Below are positions 1-9,886 of a stretch of DNA of 49,189 bases, one piece after another (position 1 is the first letter of the stretch; each line of letters starts with the position of its first letter). The position numbers and the translations under genes are program-made. Source of the stretch: Nocardia suismassiliense. GTDB lineage: Bacteria; Actinomycetota; Actinomycetes; Mycobacteriales; Mycobacteriaceae. The notes beneath the pieces were generated by a model that was not told the DNA's origin, did not search any database, and saw nothing but the letters and a program-made list of their open reading frames with translations. The stretch is taken from the NCBI RefSeq assembly GCF_900269665.1, contig NZ_LT985361.1, positions 8,987,092-9,036,280 on the forward strand, in the 5' to 3' direction.

Positions 1-1620
1 TTGCTGGGTGGCGGTGGGGGATGCGGCGGCGAGCAGGGTTTGGAAGGCTAAGGCCTGGTCCAGGAAGACGGCGACATTCGGTATGTGGGTGAACTTTTCG
101 AAGACCTGGCGCCAGTCGCTGAAGCGGATGCGGCCGAGGCCGCTGCTGGGTCCCTGGCGGAAGAGGAATTCGTCGTCGGCGGGGTCGCGGCGGGTCGGTA
201 CCGGAGCGTAGGCGGCGCCGGCCAGTTCGGTGCGCAGCTTCGGGATCGCGGCGCCTGCGCGGGGCGCGAGCTTGCGGCTCGACCAGCTGAGTGCACCCGA
301 GACGGCGCGGACCGCGCTCTTCGGTGCGGCGCCCGCGCCGGGCAGCAAGCGCAGTGCGGCCAGGCCGGCGTCGGCGGGGTGGAACATGTAGTTGGCCATG
401 AACTTCAGCGACAGCGCCATGTTCACGTGCACGGTGCCTTCGAGCCGGGGCAGTCCGAACAGGCCGAGCATCGCGATCGGGAAGTACATGTCCTTCTCGA
501 AACCGCGGGCGGCGATCACATCGGCGAGATCCTCGATGATGCGCTGCCCCTGCCGGGTGACGGTCATCTTCTCGATCGCGTTGAACAGCAGGTAGCGCCG
601 GTCTTCCGGGGAGGCGGAGCGCATGTAATCGATGGCCCGCTCGCTGTAGAGCTTCATTGCCATCAGCCGCGCGTACGAGTCGGTCAGCAGTGACTGCACC
701 TGCGGGAACTCGGTCACCTTGTGTCCGAACAGGATTCGATTCTCGGCATGCGTCACGGCCTCGTAGTAGGCGTGCTCACAGGCGCCGACGGCACCGAAGC
801 CGAGATTGAACTTGCCGACATTCACGGTGTTCATCGCCGCATGGAAAGCCGCCTCACCGCGGTGCAAAATGTCTTCCTCGGCAACGGGATAGTTCTCCAG
901 ATCGAAAGCCGCCACATACATCTGGCTGTCCACGACATTGCCGCGCAGATGGTAGTTCTCGTGCTGGCTGTCGGCGAGGAAGAACAGGTAGCCCTCGTAA
1001 TCCTGCTGTGTCGGTTTGCTTTCCAGCGCCTTCGAGCTGTCGATGATCGGCTTGTCGGAGCGCCGGCCGAACACCGAGACCAGCGCGGCCTGGTTGCCGT
1101 TGCCGATGTAGTGCTTGGCGCCGGTGGCCAGGTAACCGCCGCCGGGCTGCGGCGCGACCATCATGTCGGTCGAGTAGACGTCGGCGCCGTGCTCCTTCTC
1201 GGACAGACCGAAGGCGAAGATCTCGCCGGAGGCCAGCAGGGCGGCGGCGCGCCGCTTGGCCGCCGCGTTGTCGCTCTGCCAGATCGGGCCGAGGCCGAGA
1301 ATGCTGACCTGCCAGACGTACCAGTACTGCATGGAGTAGAAGCCGAGGATCTTGCTCATCATCGCGATCCGCGCGGTGTCCCAGCGCTTGTTCGGGTCGC
1401 CGTCCGCCTCGGCCGCCGGTGTGAGGAAAGTCGCGAAGACCGCCTCGCGCTTCACGAAATCGAGGAACTCCGCGTACCAGACCCGATCCCGATCCTCCTG
1501 CTTGAGCACCGCTTTGCCACGGGTCTCGAACCAATCGACGGTCGCGCGCAGCAACCGGCGGGTCTCGGCGTCGAATTCGGTGAATTCGCAGGTCTTCGGG
1601 TTGAACAGGGTTTCGGTCAT
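1..1620 (-). CDS. acyl-CoA dehydrogenase family protein (3' end cut by window edge)
   Basis: The reading frame is open for all 540 codons from an ATG at 1620 down to base 1, so the C-terminus lies outside the window. The translation has an acyl-CoA dehydrogenase layout: a helical N-terminus, a middle region with FGLSEKEHGADVYSTDM (the flavin/substrate loop usually written TEpgaGSD), and a long helical C-terminal half. At over 540 residues it belongs to the large mycobacterial FadE-like or acyl-CoA-oxidase-like group rather than the ~385-residue short-chain group. It should oxidise a fatty acyl-CoA to the 2-enoyl-CoA in the cytoplasm using FAD. A GAGGAG ribosome site lies 6 bases before the ATG. 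It is divergent from a TetR gene that probably controls it. The exact acyl substrate cannot be read. Confidence 0.85.
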   Translation of the reverse strand, partial: MTETLFNPKTCEFTEFDAETRRLLRATVDWFETRGKAVLKQEDRDRVWYAEFLDFVKREAVFATFLTPAAEADGDPNKRWDTARIAMMSKILGFYSMQYWYVWQVSILGLGPIWQSDNAAAKRRAAALLASGEIFAFGLSEKEHGADVYSTDMMVAPQPGGGYLATGAKHYIGNGNQAALVSVFGRRSDKPIIDSSKALESKPTQQDYEGYLFFLADSQHENYHLRGNVVDSQMYVAAFDLENYPVAEEDILHRGEAAFHAAMNTVNVGKFNLGFGAVGACEHAYYEAVTHAENRILFGHKVTEFPQVQSLLTDSYARLMAMKLYSERAIDYMRSASPEDRRYLLFNAIEKMTVTRQGQRIIEDLADVIAARGFEKDMYFPIAMLGLFGLPRLEGTVHVNMALSLKFMANYMFHPADAGLAALRLLPGAGAAPKSAVRAVSGALSWSSRKLAPRAGAAIPKLRTELAGAAYAPVPTRRDPADDEFLFRQGPSSGLGRIRFSDWRQVFEKFTHIPNVAVFLDQALAFQTLLAAASPTATQQ

Positions 1621-1711
1621 CACTGACTCCTCGGCTGTGGCATAACGCTCGCACCCGCGTGCAGGGCGCTCGACAAAGACAGCCGGCACTATCCCGCCGA
1701 CTTCATGCACG

Positions 1712-1796
1712 ACTGTAGCATTAACCTTCACCAATGTAGGAAGTTGATCTACAGGCGCGGGACCAGCGAGAACTCCGCAACATGCGCTGCTATGTT
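1712..1796. promoter_or_regulatory. divergent promoter region with CTGTAG/CTACAG inverted repeat
   Basis: Between the acyl-CoA dehydrogenase gene and the TetR gene, CTGTAG at 1713-1718 is mirrored by CTACAG at 1749-1754. TACAGT on the minus strand (1712-1717) could be the -10 of the dehydrogenase. TATGTT at 1791-1796 lies six bases before the TetR ATG, which fits a leaderless TetR transcript. The inverted repeat is a candidate TetR operator; this is inference. Confidence 0.35.
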
Positions 1797-1802
1797 GTGC
1801 TC

Positions 1803-2429
1803 ATGGGTAGCGATTCGGCCGTGCGACCGCGGCAACGAGCGCCGCACCTCGGCCCGGAACGCCGCCGCCCGCAGGTGCTCGACACCGCGCTGGCCATCGC
1901 CGTGCAGCACGGCATCGCGGCGATCACCATGGCCGCCATCGCCGAACGGATGAACGTGACCCGGCCGGTGGTCTACGCCTGCTTCGCCGACCGCGTCGAA
2001 CTGATCGAAGCGCTGATCCAGCGCGAAGAGAGCTACCTGGTCGACGACCTGCTCGGCGTGATGCGCCGCCGCGACGTGGACGCCGGCGAGACCGTGTTCA
2101 TCGAGGGCTTCCGCGCGCTGCTGGAGAAGGCCGCCGCCCGGCCCGACGCCTGGCGCCTGCTGTATGGCAATCCCGATCCGGCCGTTGCGGATTCGTTCGG
2201 CCGCGGCCGTGCGCTCGCCATCGAACGCTGCAGCACCCTGCTGCGCCCGACCCTGCGCGCCTGGGGCACCGAAGATGCCGAACGCAAGCTGCCGGTGCTG
2301 GTGGAGCTGTGGGTGTCGGCCGGTGAAGGCGCGGTGCGCACGCTGCTGGCCGGGGAGGGCGGCTGGACGGCGCAGGATCTCGGCGCCTTCGTCGGCGCAG
2401 CGGTCTACCGCGCCCTGCGGCACGCCTGA
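1803..2429 (+). CDS. TetR family transcriptional regulator
   Basis: A 208-residue protein of usual TetR length. Residues about 20-65 form the N-terminal helix-turn-helix domain (AIAVQHGIAAITMAAIAERM, then a recognition helix followed by VVYACFADRVELIEAL). The C-terminal half is a helical ligand and dimerisation domain that I cannot assign to a ligand. ATG 1803 is preferred over ATG 1782 because TATGTT ends six bases before it, the spacing of a leaderless actinobacterial promoter, and because the extra residues MRCYVVL are not TetR-like. It is divergent from the acyl-CoA dehydrogenase gene, its likely target. Confidence 0.85.
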   Translation: MGSDSAVRPRQRAPHLGPERRRPQVLDTALAIAVQHGIAAITMAAIAERMNVTRPVVYACFADRVELIEALIQREESYLVDDLLGVMRRRDVDAGETVFIEGFRALLEKAAARPDAWRLLYGNPDPAVADSFGRGRALAIERCSTLLRPTLRAWGTEDAERKLPVLVELWVSAGEGAVRTLLAGEGGWTAQDLGAFVGAAVYRALRHA

Positions 2430-2597
2430 GCTCCCCCGCCTCTCCGCGAATTCAGGCCAGACTCGGGTGCCAGGACGGTGGCGTTGGCGACCGGCGGGGA
2501 GTAGCGAGTTGGGTTAGCCGGTACCCGGGGAGTTACCCATGTGCTTGCGAAATCAGTGATCAGCTAGGCGAAATGCCTCCTAGAGTCCCGATGTTCC

Positions 2598-2659
2598 GGC
2601 AGAATCCGCGCTGACGGGGGCGGATTCCGCCACTGCGCCCGCGCGCCCATCACTACGAT
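2598..2659 (+). promoter_or_regulatory. hairpin and possible promoter upstream of hmgA
   Basis: The 275-base gap before hmgA holds no gene. GGCAGAATCCGC (2598-2609) pairs with GCGGATTCCGCC (2620-2631) with one mismatch. TACGAT at 2654-2659 could be a -10 box about 45 bases before the start codon; I see no good -35. The repeat could be an operator or a weak terminator for the upstream TetR gene. Confidence 0.25.
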
Positions 2660-2704
2660 GGGGACCAGTTGAACCAGGCCACAAGCCAGGCAGGAGGTGC
2701 GGTC

Positions 2705-3901
2705 ATGGCGTTCTATCGACAAGTAGGAGCGGTGCCGCCGAAACGGCATACGCAACATCGGGACGAGCAGGGGCAGCTCTACTACGAGGAGCTGATGGGC
2801 GAGGAGGGTTTCTCCGGCGATTCCTCACTGCTGTACCACCGTGGGCTGCCGCCCGCGATCGTCGACTCGACGGTGTGGGAACTGCCCGATCAGTCCACCA
2901 CCCCGAATCATCCACTGCGGCACCGGCATCTGCGGTTGCCCGAGTTGTTCCCCGACGACACCCCGGCCAGGACCGACGCGGTGACCGGACGCCGCCTGCT
3001 GCTCGGCAACGCCGACGTACGCATCTCCTATGTCGTGGCGAAGGGCAGTTCGCCGCTGTACCGCAACGCGATCGGCGACGAGCTGGTCTATGTGGAATCC
3101 GGTGCCGCGGTGGTCGAAACCGTCTTCGGCCCGCTGCCCGCGCGCCAGGGCGATCAGGTGCTCATCCCGCGCGCGACCACCCACCGCTGGCTGCCGACCG
3201 GCCCGGAACCCTTGCGCGCGTATGTGATCGAGGCGTCCAGCCACATCACCCCGCCGAAGCGGTACCTGTCGAAGTTCGGCCAGCTGCTCGAGCACGCGCC
3301 CTACTGCGAGCGCGACCTGCACGGCCCGGCGGAGATCCTGACCGCGACCGGCACCGACGTGGAGGTGCTGGTCAAGCACCGTCCCGGCGGCAAGGTCGTC
3401 GGCACCCGGCTGCTGTACGCCAGCCACCCGTTCGACGTGGTCGGCTGGGACGGCTGCCTGTATCCGATCACCTTCAACATCAGCGATTTCGAACCGATCA
3501 CCGGCCGCATCCACCAGCCGCCGCCGGCGCATCAAGTCTTCGAGGGGACCAACTTCGTGGTCTGCAATTTCGTGCCGCGCAAGGTGGACTATCACCCGCT
3601 GTCCATCCCGGTGCCGTACTACCACTCCAACGTCGACTCCGACGAGATCATGTTCTACTGCGGCGGAAACTACGAGGCACGCAAGGGATCCGGCATCGCG
3701 CAGGGTTCGGTGTCGGTGCATCCCGGCGGCTACGCGCACGGCCCGCAACCCGGCGCCTACGAGCGCAGCATCGGGCTCGACTACTTCGACGAACTCGCGG
3801 TCATGGTCGACACCTTCCGGCCGCTGGAACTCGGCGAAGGCGCCCTCGCCTGCGAAGACCCGGCGTACGCGTGGACCTGGTCCGGACGGGGGCCCGCGTG
3901 A
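2705..3901 (+). CDS. hmgA: homogentisate 1,2-dioxygenase
   Basis: A 398-residue cupin-type dioxygenase that opens the ring of homogentisate to maleylacetoacetate, a step of tyrosine and phenylalanine breakdown. Landmarks are YHRGLPP near residue 38, the cupin stretch GDELVYVESGAAVVETVFGP around 120-140, the HPFDVVGWDGCLYPITFNI region near 240, and the C-terminal iron-binding segment YYHSNVDSDEIMFYCGGN (about 305-322) followed by HPGGYAHGP (about 339-347), which carry the His-Glu-His metal ligands of the family. ATG 2705 has AGGAGG seven bases upstream (2692-2697). The stop overlaps the next start (GTGA), so hmgA and the fumarylacetoacetase gene form one translationally coupled unit. Confidence 0.95.
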   Translation: MAFYRQVGAVPPKRHTQHRDEQGQLYYEELMGEEGFSGDSSLLYHRGLPPAIVDSTVWELPDQSTTPNHPLRHRHLRLPELFPDDTPARTDAVTGRRLLLGNADVRISYVVAKGSSPLYRNAIGDELVYVESGAAVVETVFGPLPARQGDQVLIPRATTHRWLPTGPEPLRAYVIEASSHITPPKRYLSKFGQLLEHAPYCERDLHGPAEILTATGTDVEVLVKHRPGGKVVGTRLLYASHPFDVVGWDGCLYPITFNISDFEPITGRIHQPPPAHQVFEGTNFVVCNFVPRKVDYHPLSIPVPYYHSNVDSDEIMFYCGGNYEARKGSGIAQGSVSVHPGGYAHGPQPGAYERSIGLDYFDELAVMVDTFRPLELGEGALACEDPAYAWTWSGRGPA

Positions 3902-5079
3902 AGACTCGCGTCGAAGTACCCGACGATTCCCTCTTCGGTGCGGACAACCTGCCGTACGGTGTGTTCGCCCCGGATGGCCAGAACTACCGCGTCGGCACAC
4001 GATTGGGCGACTCCGTCGTCGATCTCGCTGCGGCACTGGGTGATCCGGAGTTCGCCGAACCGAGCCTGGCCGCGCTCATGGCGCGGGGGCCGGACCATTG
4101 GCGCGAGGTGCGTGAACGCATCCGCGAACTGGTCGGCAACGAAATCGACAGCGCCGCAGTACATGCGCTGTCCGAGGTGAAGCTCGCACTGCCGGTGGCG
4201 ATCGGCGACTACGTCGACTTCTACGCCAGCATCGACCACGCGACGAACCTCGGCCGCCTGTTCCGGCCGGACAGCGAACCGCTGCTGCCGAATTGGCGGC
4301 ATCTGCCGGTCGGCTACCACGGGCGGGCAGGCACCGTGGTGGTGTCCGGCACCGAGGTGATCCGGCCGTCCGGCCAGCGCCGGACCGATTCGGGCACACC
4401 GGATTTCGGTCCGTCCCGGCGCCTGGACATCGAGGCCGAGCTCGGCTTCCTGGTCGGTGTCGGTTCCGAACTCGGCGATCCCATCGAGACCGGCGAGTTC
4501 GCCGAGCGGGTGTTCGGCGTCGCACTGGTCAACGACTGGTCCGCCCGCGATATCCAGGCGTGGGAGTACCAGCCGCTCGGCCCCTTCCTCGGCAAGTCCT
4601 TCGCGACCTCGATCGCACCCTGGGTCACGCCGCTGGCCGCGCTGGAAGCCGCGCGGGTATCGACACCGGAGCAATCCCCGGAGCCCCTGCCCTACCTGCG
4701 GGAAAAGGAGCCGTGGGGTCTCGACATCGACCTGACGGTGACCTGGAACGGGGACGTGGTCGCGCGGCCGCCGTTCTCCCGGATGTACTGGTCGCCCGCG
4801 CAGATGCTGGCCCACCTCACCGCGAACGGCGCCGCCACCCGCACCGGTGATCTGTACGCGTCCGGCACCATCTCCGGCCCGGAGCCCAACCAGCGCGGGT
4901 CCTTCATCGAACTCTCCTGGGGCGGTAGCGAACCCGTGGTGGTGGGCGGCCAGAAGCGCACGTTCCTGGAGGACGGCGACGAGGTGGTCATCACCGCGTC
5001 CGCACCGGGTCCCGAGGCCGGGCGCATCGGTCTCGGCGAGGTCAGGGGGCGGATTCTGCCCGCACGCCGCCGCGACTGA
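3898..5079 (+). CDS. fahA: fumarylacetoacetase
   Basis: A 393-residue protein that hydrolyses fumarylacetoacetate to fumarate and acetoacetate, the last step of homogentisate breakdown. Visible family motifs are DYVDFYASIDHATNLG (about 104-119, metal Asp and catalytic His), LDIEAELGFLVG (about 175-186, the two metal-binding Glu) and LVNDWSARDIQAWEYQPLGP (about 210-229, metal Asp). The GTG start at 3898 overlaps the hmgA stop by four bases, which explains the lack of its own strong ribosome site. No maleylacetoacetate isomerase gene lies in the unit; in actinomycetes that step may be encoded elsewhere or be thiol-dependent. A strong terminator follows. Confidence 0.95.
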   Translation: MKTRVEVPDDSLFGADNLPYGVFAPDGQNYRVGTRLGDSVVDLAAALGDPEFAEPSLAALMARGPDHWREVRERIRELVGNEIDSAAVHALSEVKLALPVAIGDYVDFYASIDHATNLGRLFRPDSEPLLPNWRHLPVGYHGRAGTVVVSGTEVIRPSGQRRTDSGTPDFGPSRRLDIEAELGFLVGVGSELGDPIETGEFAERVFGVALVNDWSARDIQAWEYQPLGPFLGKSFATSIAPWVTPLAALEAARVSTPEQSPEPLPYLREKEPWGLDIDLTVTWNGDVVARPPFSRMYWSPAQMLAHLTANGAATRTGDLYASGTISGPEPNQRGSFIELSWGGSEPVVVGGQKRTFLEDGDEVVITASAPGPEAGRIGLGEVRGRILPARRRD

Positions 5080-5100
5080 CCCGAGTAGCCGGACAACAAC

Positions 5101-5143
5101 GACGCGGGGCGGGCCGAATGATTCGGCCCGCCCCGCGTCTTTT
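5101..5143. terminator. strong intrinsic terminator after hmgA-fahA
   Basis: An 18-bp perfect stem (5101-5118 with 5122-5139) with a 3-base TGA loop is followed by TTTT. It ends the hmgA-fahA unit on the plus strand. The TetR gene on the minus strand stops at 5153 and could use the same hairpin in the other direction. Confidence 0.9.
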
Positions 5144-5152
5144 GCAATAAAA

Positions 5153-5842
5153 CTATTGTCCCGCAACGGCTCCGCGTCCGGCATTGACCACGGTGACGAA
5201 CCGGGTCAGGTCCTCGGTGAGGGTGTCGACGCCGTCCGGGGCTCCGCCGTCGTCGTGATGGTGCAGCCAGTCCGCGACCAGTTCGAACATGCCGCCGATG
5301 GTGGCCAGCGCCAAGGCCAGCCGCGCCCGCTGCACGCCGGCGTCGCTCGCCGGTTCACCGCTCCACACCCGGTCCAGGAAGGCCCCCGACCATCGCCGGT
5401 TGCTGCGCCGCATCCGCTCTACCGCGGGCGAGATGCCGCCCGCCTCACCGAAAGTCACCCTGGCCAGGCGCGGGTCGTCGGCGATCGCGTGCACGAACGC
5501 CTCGATCACCGGCACGGCGCGCTCCGGCCAGGCCAGGTCGGCGGCCGCGGCGGCGCCGGCGATCACTCGTTGCTGGATCTGCGCGGTGAGTTTTTCGAGC
5601 AGTGCGATGTAGCACGCTTCCTTGCTGTCGAAATGGTCGTAGAACCCCTTGGTTCCGACATACGCGCGCTGGCAGATCTGCTCGATCGATGTTCCCGAAT
5701 AGCTGTGTTCGGCAAACAGTTCGGTGGCCGCGTCGAGCAGTTGATTGCGCCGCTGTGCGCTGCGCTGTTCGGCGTCGAGTCCACGGATCCGGCGGCGAGC
5801 CGGGCCCTCGGCAGGCCGCGCGGCGGATTTGCTGCGGGTCAT
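5153..5842 (-). CDS. TetR family transcriptional regulator
   Basis: 229 residues. After a basic N-terminal tail, the helix-turn-helix domain covers about residues 28-75 (ATELFAEHSYSGTSIEQICQ, then AYVGTKGFYDHFDSKEACY). The rest is a helical effector domain with no recognisable ligand signature. TATGGT on the minus strand (5849-5854) ends six bases before the ATG, so the mRNA is probably leaderless. It is divergent from the secreted lipase gene with 96 bases between the starts, which makes the lipase the most likely target. Confidence 0.88.
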   Translation of the reverse strand: MTRSKSAARPAEGPARRRIRGLDAEQRSAQRRNQLLDAATELFAEHSYSGTSIEQICQRAYVGTKGFYDHFDSKEACYIALLEKLTAQIQQRVIAGAAAAADLAWPERAVPVIEAFVHAIADDPRLARVTFGEAGGISPAVERMRRSNRRWSGAFLDRVWSGEPASDAGVQRARLALALATIGGMFELVADWLHHHDDGGAPDGVDTLTEDLTRFVTVVNAGRGAVAGQ

Positions 5843-5879
5843 ACCTCGACCATAGCTCGATGCGCTTTAGAAAGAGTTC

Positions 5880-5930
5880 TTGTTGATAACAGGCTCTCAT
5901 GTTGTAATCGCTGTCACATGATGAGGAAGG
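5880..5930 (+). promoter_or_regulatory. lipase promoter and ribosome binding site
   Basis: TTGTTG (5880-5885) and TGTAAT (5903-5908) are 17 bases apart and predict a transcript starting near 5915. AGGAAGG at 5924-5930 then sits eight bases before GTG 5939. This arrangement argues for the GTG start over ATG 5918 or ATG 5921. Confidence 0.5.
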
Positions 5931-5938
5931 ACGCACAC

Positions 5939-7342
5939 GTGTCAGTGATCACAGGGGATCGGACCGGCCGTATCCACCGGTCGGGGCGCACGGTGGCCGC
6001 GCTGGTGACCATGGCGTTCGCCATGGCCGCCGTGCTGCTCGCGGGCGCAGTCACTCCCACGCAGGCCACCGCAATCCCACTCCCGCACGAGGATTCGTTC
6101 TACCAACCGCCCGAAGGCTTCGAAGCCCAGGAGCCTGGCGCCATTCTCCGGTCCCGCGAGGTACGTCTCGCGGCGCTGACCGTTCTTCCGGTGAATGTGC
6201 GGGCCTGGCAATTGCTTTATCGCACTACGGATCTGAACGAACAACCCACCGCCGCCGTGACCACGGTGGTGCTGCCCGCGCTGGCCGATCCGAATCGTTC
6301 CCGGCCGCTGGTTTCCCTGCAGTTCTACTACGACAGCGCCAATCTGGATTGCTCGCCCTCGTTCGTCTTGCAGCAGGGCGCCGGCCTGGCCGGACTCGAA
6401 GGCATCCATTCACAGAGCGAACTGCTCGGGCTGGCCGCGTTGATCAGCCAAGGCTGGGCGGTCTCCATCCCGGACTACGAGGGCGTCAACGGCCACCTCA
6501 CCGTGCCCAAGGAGCCGGGTTACATGACGCTCGACGGCGTCCGTGCCGCCGAACGTTTCGAGCCGCTGGGGCTGGACGGCGCAAACACCCCCGTCGCGTT
6601 CTGGGGTTACTCGGGCGGCGGTATGGGCTCCGGCTGGGCGGCCGAAATGCAGCCGACTTACGCGCCTGAACTGAACGTGAAAGGCATCGCGCTCGGCGCG
6701 CCGACCTCGGATGTGGTGTCGCTGCTGCATGTGAACGGCTCGATGTTCTCCTCGCTGATCGGCATCGGCATTTCCTCACTGCGCAAGGCGTATCCGAAGT
6801 TCCGGGAGGCCTCCGATCGGTATCTGAAGCCGGAGGGGCGGGCGCTGATGGACCAGACCGAGCGGCAATGTCTGCCGCGCAACGCGCTCACCCAGATGTT
6901 CGTCGACTACGGGCGGTTGCTGACCATTCCGATTCCCGACTTCCTCGCGGTGCCCGAGATCAAGGAGGTCTTCGACTCGACGGTGCTCGGCCGCAACATT
7001 CCTACCGCGCCGATCTTCCTGTACCAGGGCGTGTTCGACGAGGCGGTGCCGGTGTGGACCAATGACCGGCTGTCCCAGCAGTGGTGTGCCGGTGGCGCAT
7101 CGGTGCTCTACAAGCGTGATCACCTCAGTGAGCATTTGAGTTTGCCGTCGCTCGGCATGGCCGACACGCTCAATTGGCTTAAAGCGCGGCTCGCGCCGAA
7201 CGCGCCCGATCAGTTCGGCTGCCGAACCGAGAACGTCGTGTCCATGCTGGCCGATTTCAACGCGCTGCTGACGCAGATCGAGATCAACCTGAACGCCACC
7301 TTCGGCGCGCTCGGTTTCCCGATCGGCCCCCGCGAGCGTTAG
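5939..7342 (+). CDS. secreted lipase (secretory lipase / LIP family)
   Basis: About 467 residues. The N-terminus has a Sec-type signal peptide: basic residues (GRIHRSGR), a hydrophobic core (VAALVTMAFAMAAVLLAGAV) and a likely cut after PTQA. The mature part matches the LIP family of triacylglycerol lipases: oxyanion region, catalytic serine in GYSGGGMGSGW near residue 223, a candidate acid in YQGVFDEAVP, and a candidate histidine in LSEHLSLPSLG close to the C-terminus. Cysteines (LDCSPS, RQCLPR, QQWCAG, FGCRTE) suggest disulfides outside the cell. It should release fatty acids from external esters or triglycerides. The start is uncertain: ATG 5918 and 5921 are also in frame. It is divergent from a TetR gene and ends in a terminator. 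Confidence 0.88.
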   Translation: MSVITGDRTGRIHRSGRTVAALVTMAFAMAAVLLAGAVTPTQATAIPLPHEDSFYQPPEGFEAQEPGAILRSREVRLAALTVLPVNVRAWQLLYRTTDLNEQPTAAVTTVVLPALADPNRSRPLVSLQFYYDSANLDCSPSFVLQQGAGLAGLEGIHSQSELLGLAALISQGWAVSIPDYEGVNGHLTVPKEPGYMTLDGVRAAERFEPLGLDGANTPVAFWGYSGGGMGSGWAAEMQPTYAPELNVKGIALGAPTSDVVSLLHVNGSMFSSLIGIGISSLRKAYPKFREASDRYLKPEGRALMDQTERQCLPRNALTQMFVDYGRLLTIPIPDFLAVPEIKEVFDSTVLGRNIPTAPIFLYQGVFDEAVPVWTNDRLSQQWCAGGASVLYKRDHLSEHLSLPSLGMADTLNWLKARLAPNAPDQFGCRTENVVSMLADFNALLTQIEINLNATFGALGFPIGPRER

Positions 7343-7357
7343 TCAGCGAGCACCCAG

Positions 7358-7399
7358 GCCTGCCCTCGACCGGAACCCACCGGTCGGAGGCAGGCTTTT
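7358..7399 (+). terminator. intrinsic terminator after the lipase gene
   Basis: GCCTGCC (7358-7364) pairs with GGCAGGC (7389-7395), and the inner arms CGACCGG and CCGGTCG extend the stem with one mismatch. TTTT follows at 7396-7399. Confidence 0.8.
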
Positions 7400-7476
7400 C
7401 TCGTTCCACTGCGATGAATTCCGGTCGCCCAGCCCGTCTGCACAGATATCTATCAACTCCGGCCGGGAGGACCACC

Positions 7477-7959
7477 ATGCAAAAGATCGTCACCAACCTC
7501 TGGTACGACACTCAGGCAGAAGAAGCCGCCGAGTTCTACTGTTCGCTGTTCGCCGACTCGAAGATCACCCACGTCCAGTACCACACCGAGGCGACCAACC
7601 GTCCGACCGATCTCGCGATCACCGTCGACTTCGAACTCAACGGACAGCAGTTCACCGCCATCAACGGTGGCGGCGATTACAGCTACACCCATGCCATGTC
7701 GCTGCTGGTCAACTGCGAAAGCCAGGACGAGGTCGACCGGCTCTGGGAGGCGCTGCTCGCCGACGGCGGCAAGGAGATCGAATGCGGCTGGCTCAACGAC
7801 AAATACGGGGTGCCGTGGCAGATCTGGCCCGCCGAGGCCACCGAGCTGGTCACCGGAGACGACCGGGAAGCTGTGAACCGCGCCATGCAGGCCATGCTCG
7901 GGATGCGGAAGATCGTGCTGCAGCAGATGCGCGACGCCTACAACGGCAAGACCGACTGA
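7477..7959 (+). CDS. VOC family protein (PhnB / 3-demethylubiquinone methyltransferase-like fold)
   Basis: 160 residues, one vicinal-oxygen-chelate type domain. The opening KIVTNLWYDTQAEEAAEFYC and the segments FTAINGGGDYSYTHAMSLLV and CGWLNDKYGVPWQIWP are typical of the PhnB/3-dmu-9_3-mt group. The true activity of this group is mostly unknown despite the methyltransferase label. GGGAGG just upstream of ATG 7477 supports the start. It stands alone between a terminator and the thiC riboswitch. Confidence 0.85.
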   Translation: MQKIVTNLWYDTQAEEAAEFYCSLFADSKITHVQYHTEATNRPTDLAITVDFELNGQQFTAINGGGDYSYTHAMSLLVNCESQDEVDRLWEALLADGGKEIECGWLNDKYGVPWQIWPAEATELVTGDDREAVNRAMQAMLGMRKIVLQQMRDAYNGKTD

Positions 7960-8073
7960 GCTCGTACGGCCGGCGCCGGACCGATGCCACCGGCGCCGAC
8001 CTGCGTTTTCCACCGATCACCTGACGGGCGTTCAGGGTCAGCAGGTACTGTCTGCTTGGAAAATTTCACACGC

Positions 8074-8159
8074 CAACGGGGGCTCGCACCAGCGGGCTGA
8101 GAGGACGGCTAGGGCCGTCGACCGTATGAACCTGACCGGGTAATGCCGGCGTAGGGAGG
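8074..8159 (+). ncRNA. TPP (THI-box) riboswitch controlling thiC
   Basis: The leader carries the conserved thiamine pyrophosphate aptamer elements in order: GGGGGCTCG, the GGGCTGAGAGG pyrimidine-sensor motif (about 8094-8104), then TGAACCTGACCGGGTAATG and GGCGTAGGGAGG (about 8127-8159). The last GGGAGGA doubles as the thiC ribosome site, seven bases before ATG 8166, so thiamine pyrophosphate binding can hide it and block translation. TACTGT at 8046-8051 is a plausible -10 box for this leader. Confidence 0.95.
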
Positions 8160-8165
8160 AAAATC

Positions 8166-9815
<1,650 letters not shown>

Positions 9816-9848
9816 GTTTTCGACGGGTTCGCCTGTCCGGCAACGCAT

Positions 9849-9886
9849 CCGGTTCCCGTACACCGCTTCAGGTGCGCGGGAACCGG
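9849..9886. terminator. shared terminator hairpin between thiC and the SOS-box gene
   Basis: CCGGTTCCCG (9849-9858) pairs with CGGGAACCGG (9877-9886), with an inner CACC/GGTG stem, followed by TCGTTT. It lies after thiC, and the stop codon of the convergent minus-strand gene (9868-9870) is inside the hairpin. Confidence 0.75.

Noticed and set aside
2825..5184. Long minus-strand frames opposite hmgA and fahA, and many similar frames elsewhere.
   Set aside because: They are the His/Arg/Gly-rich mirror frames expected opposite high-GC genes and have no family features.
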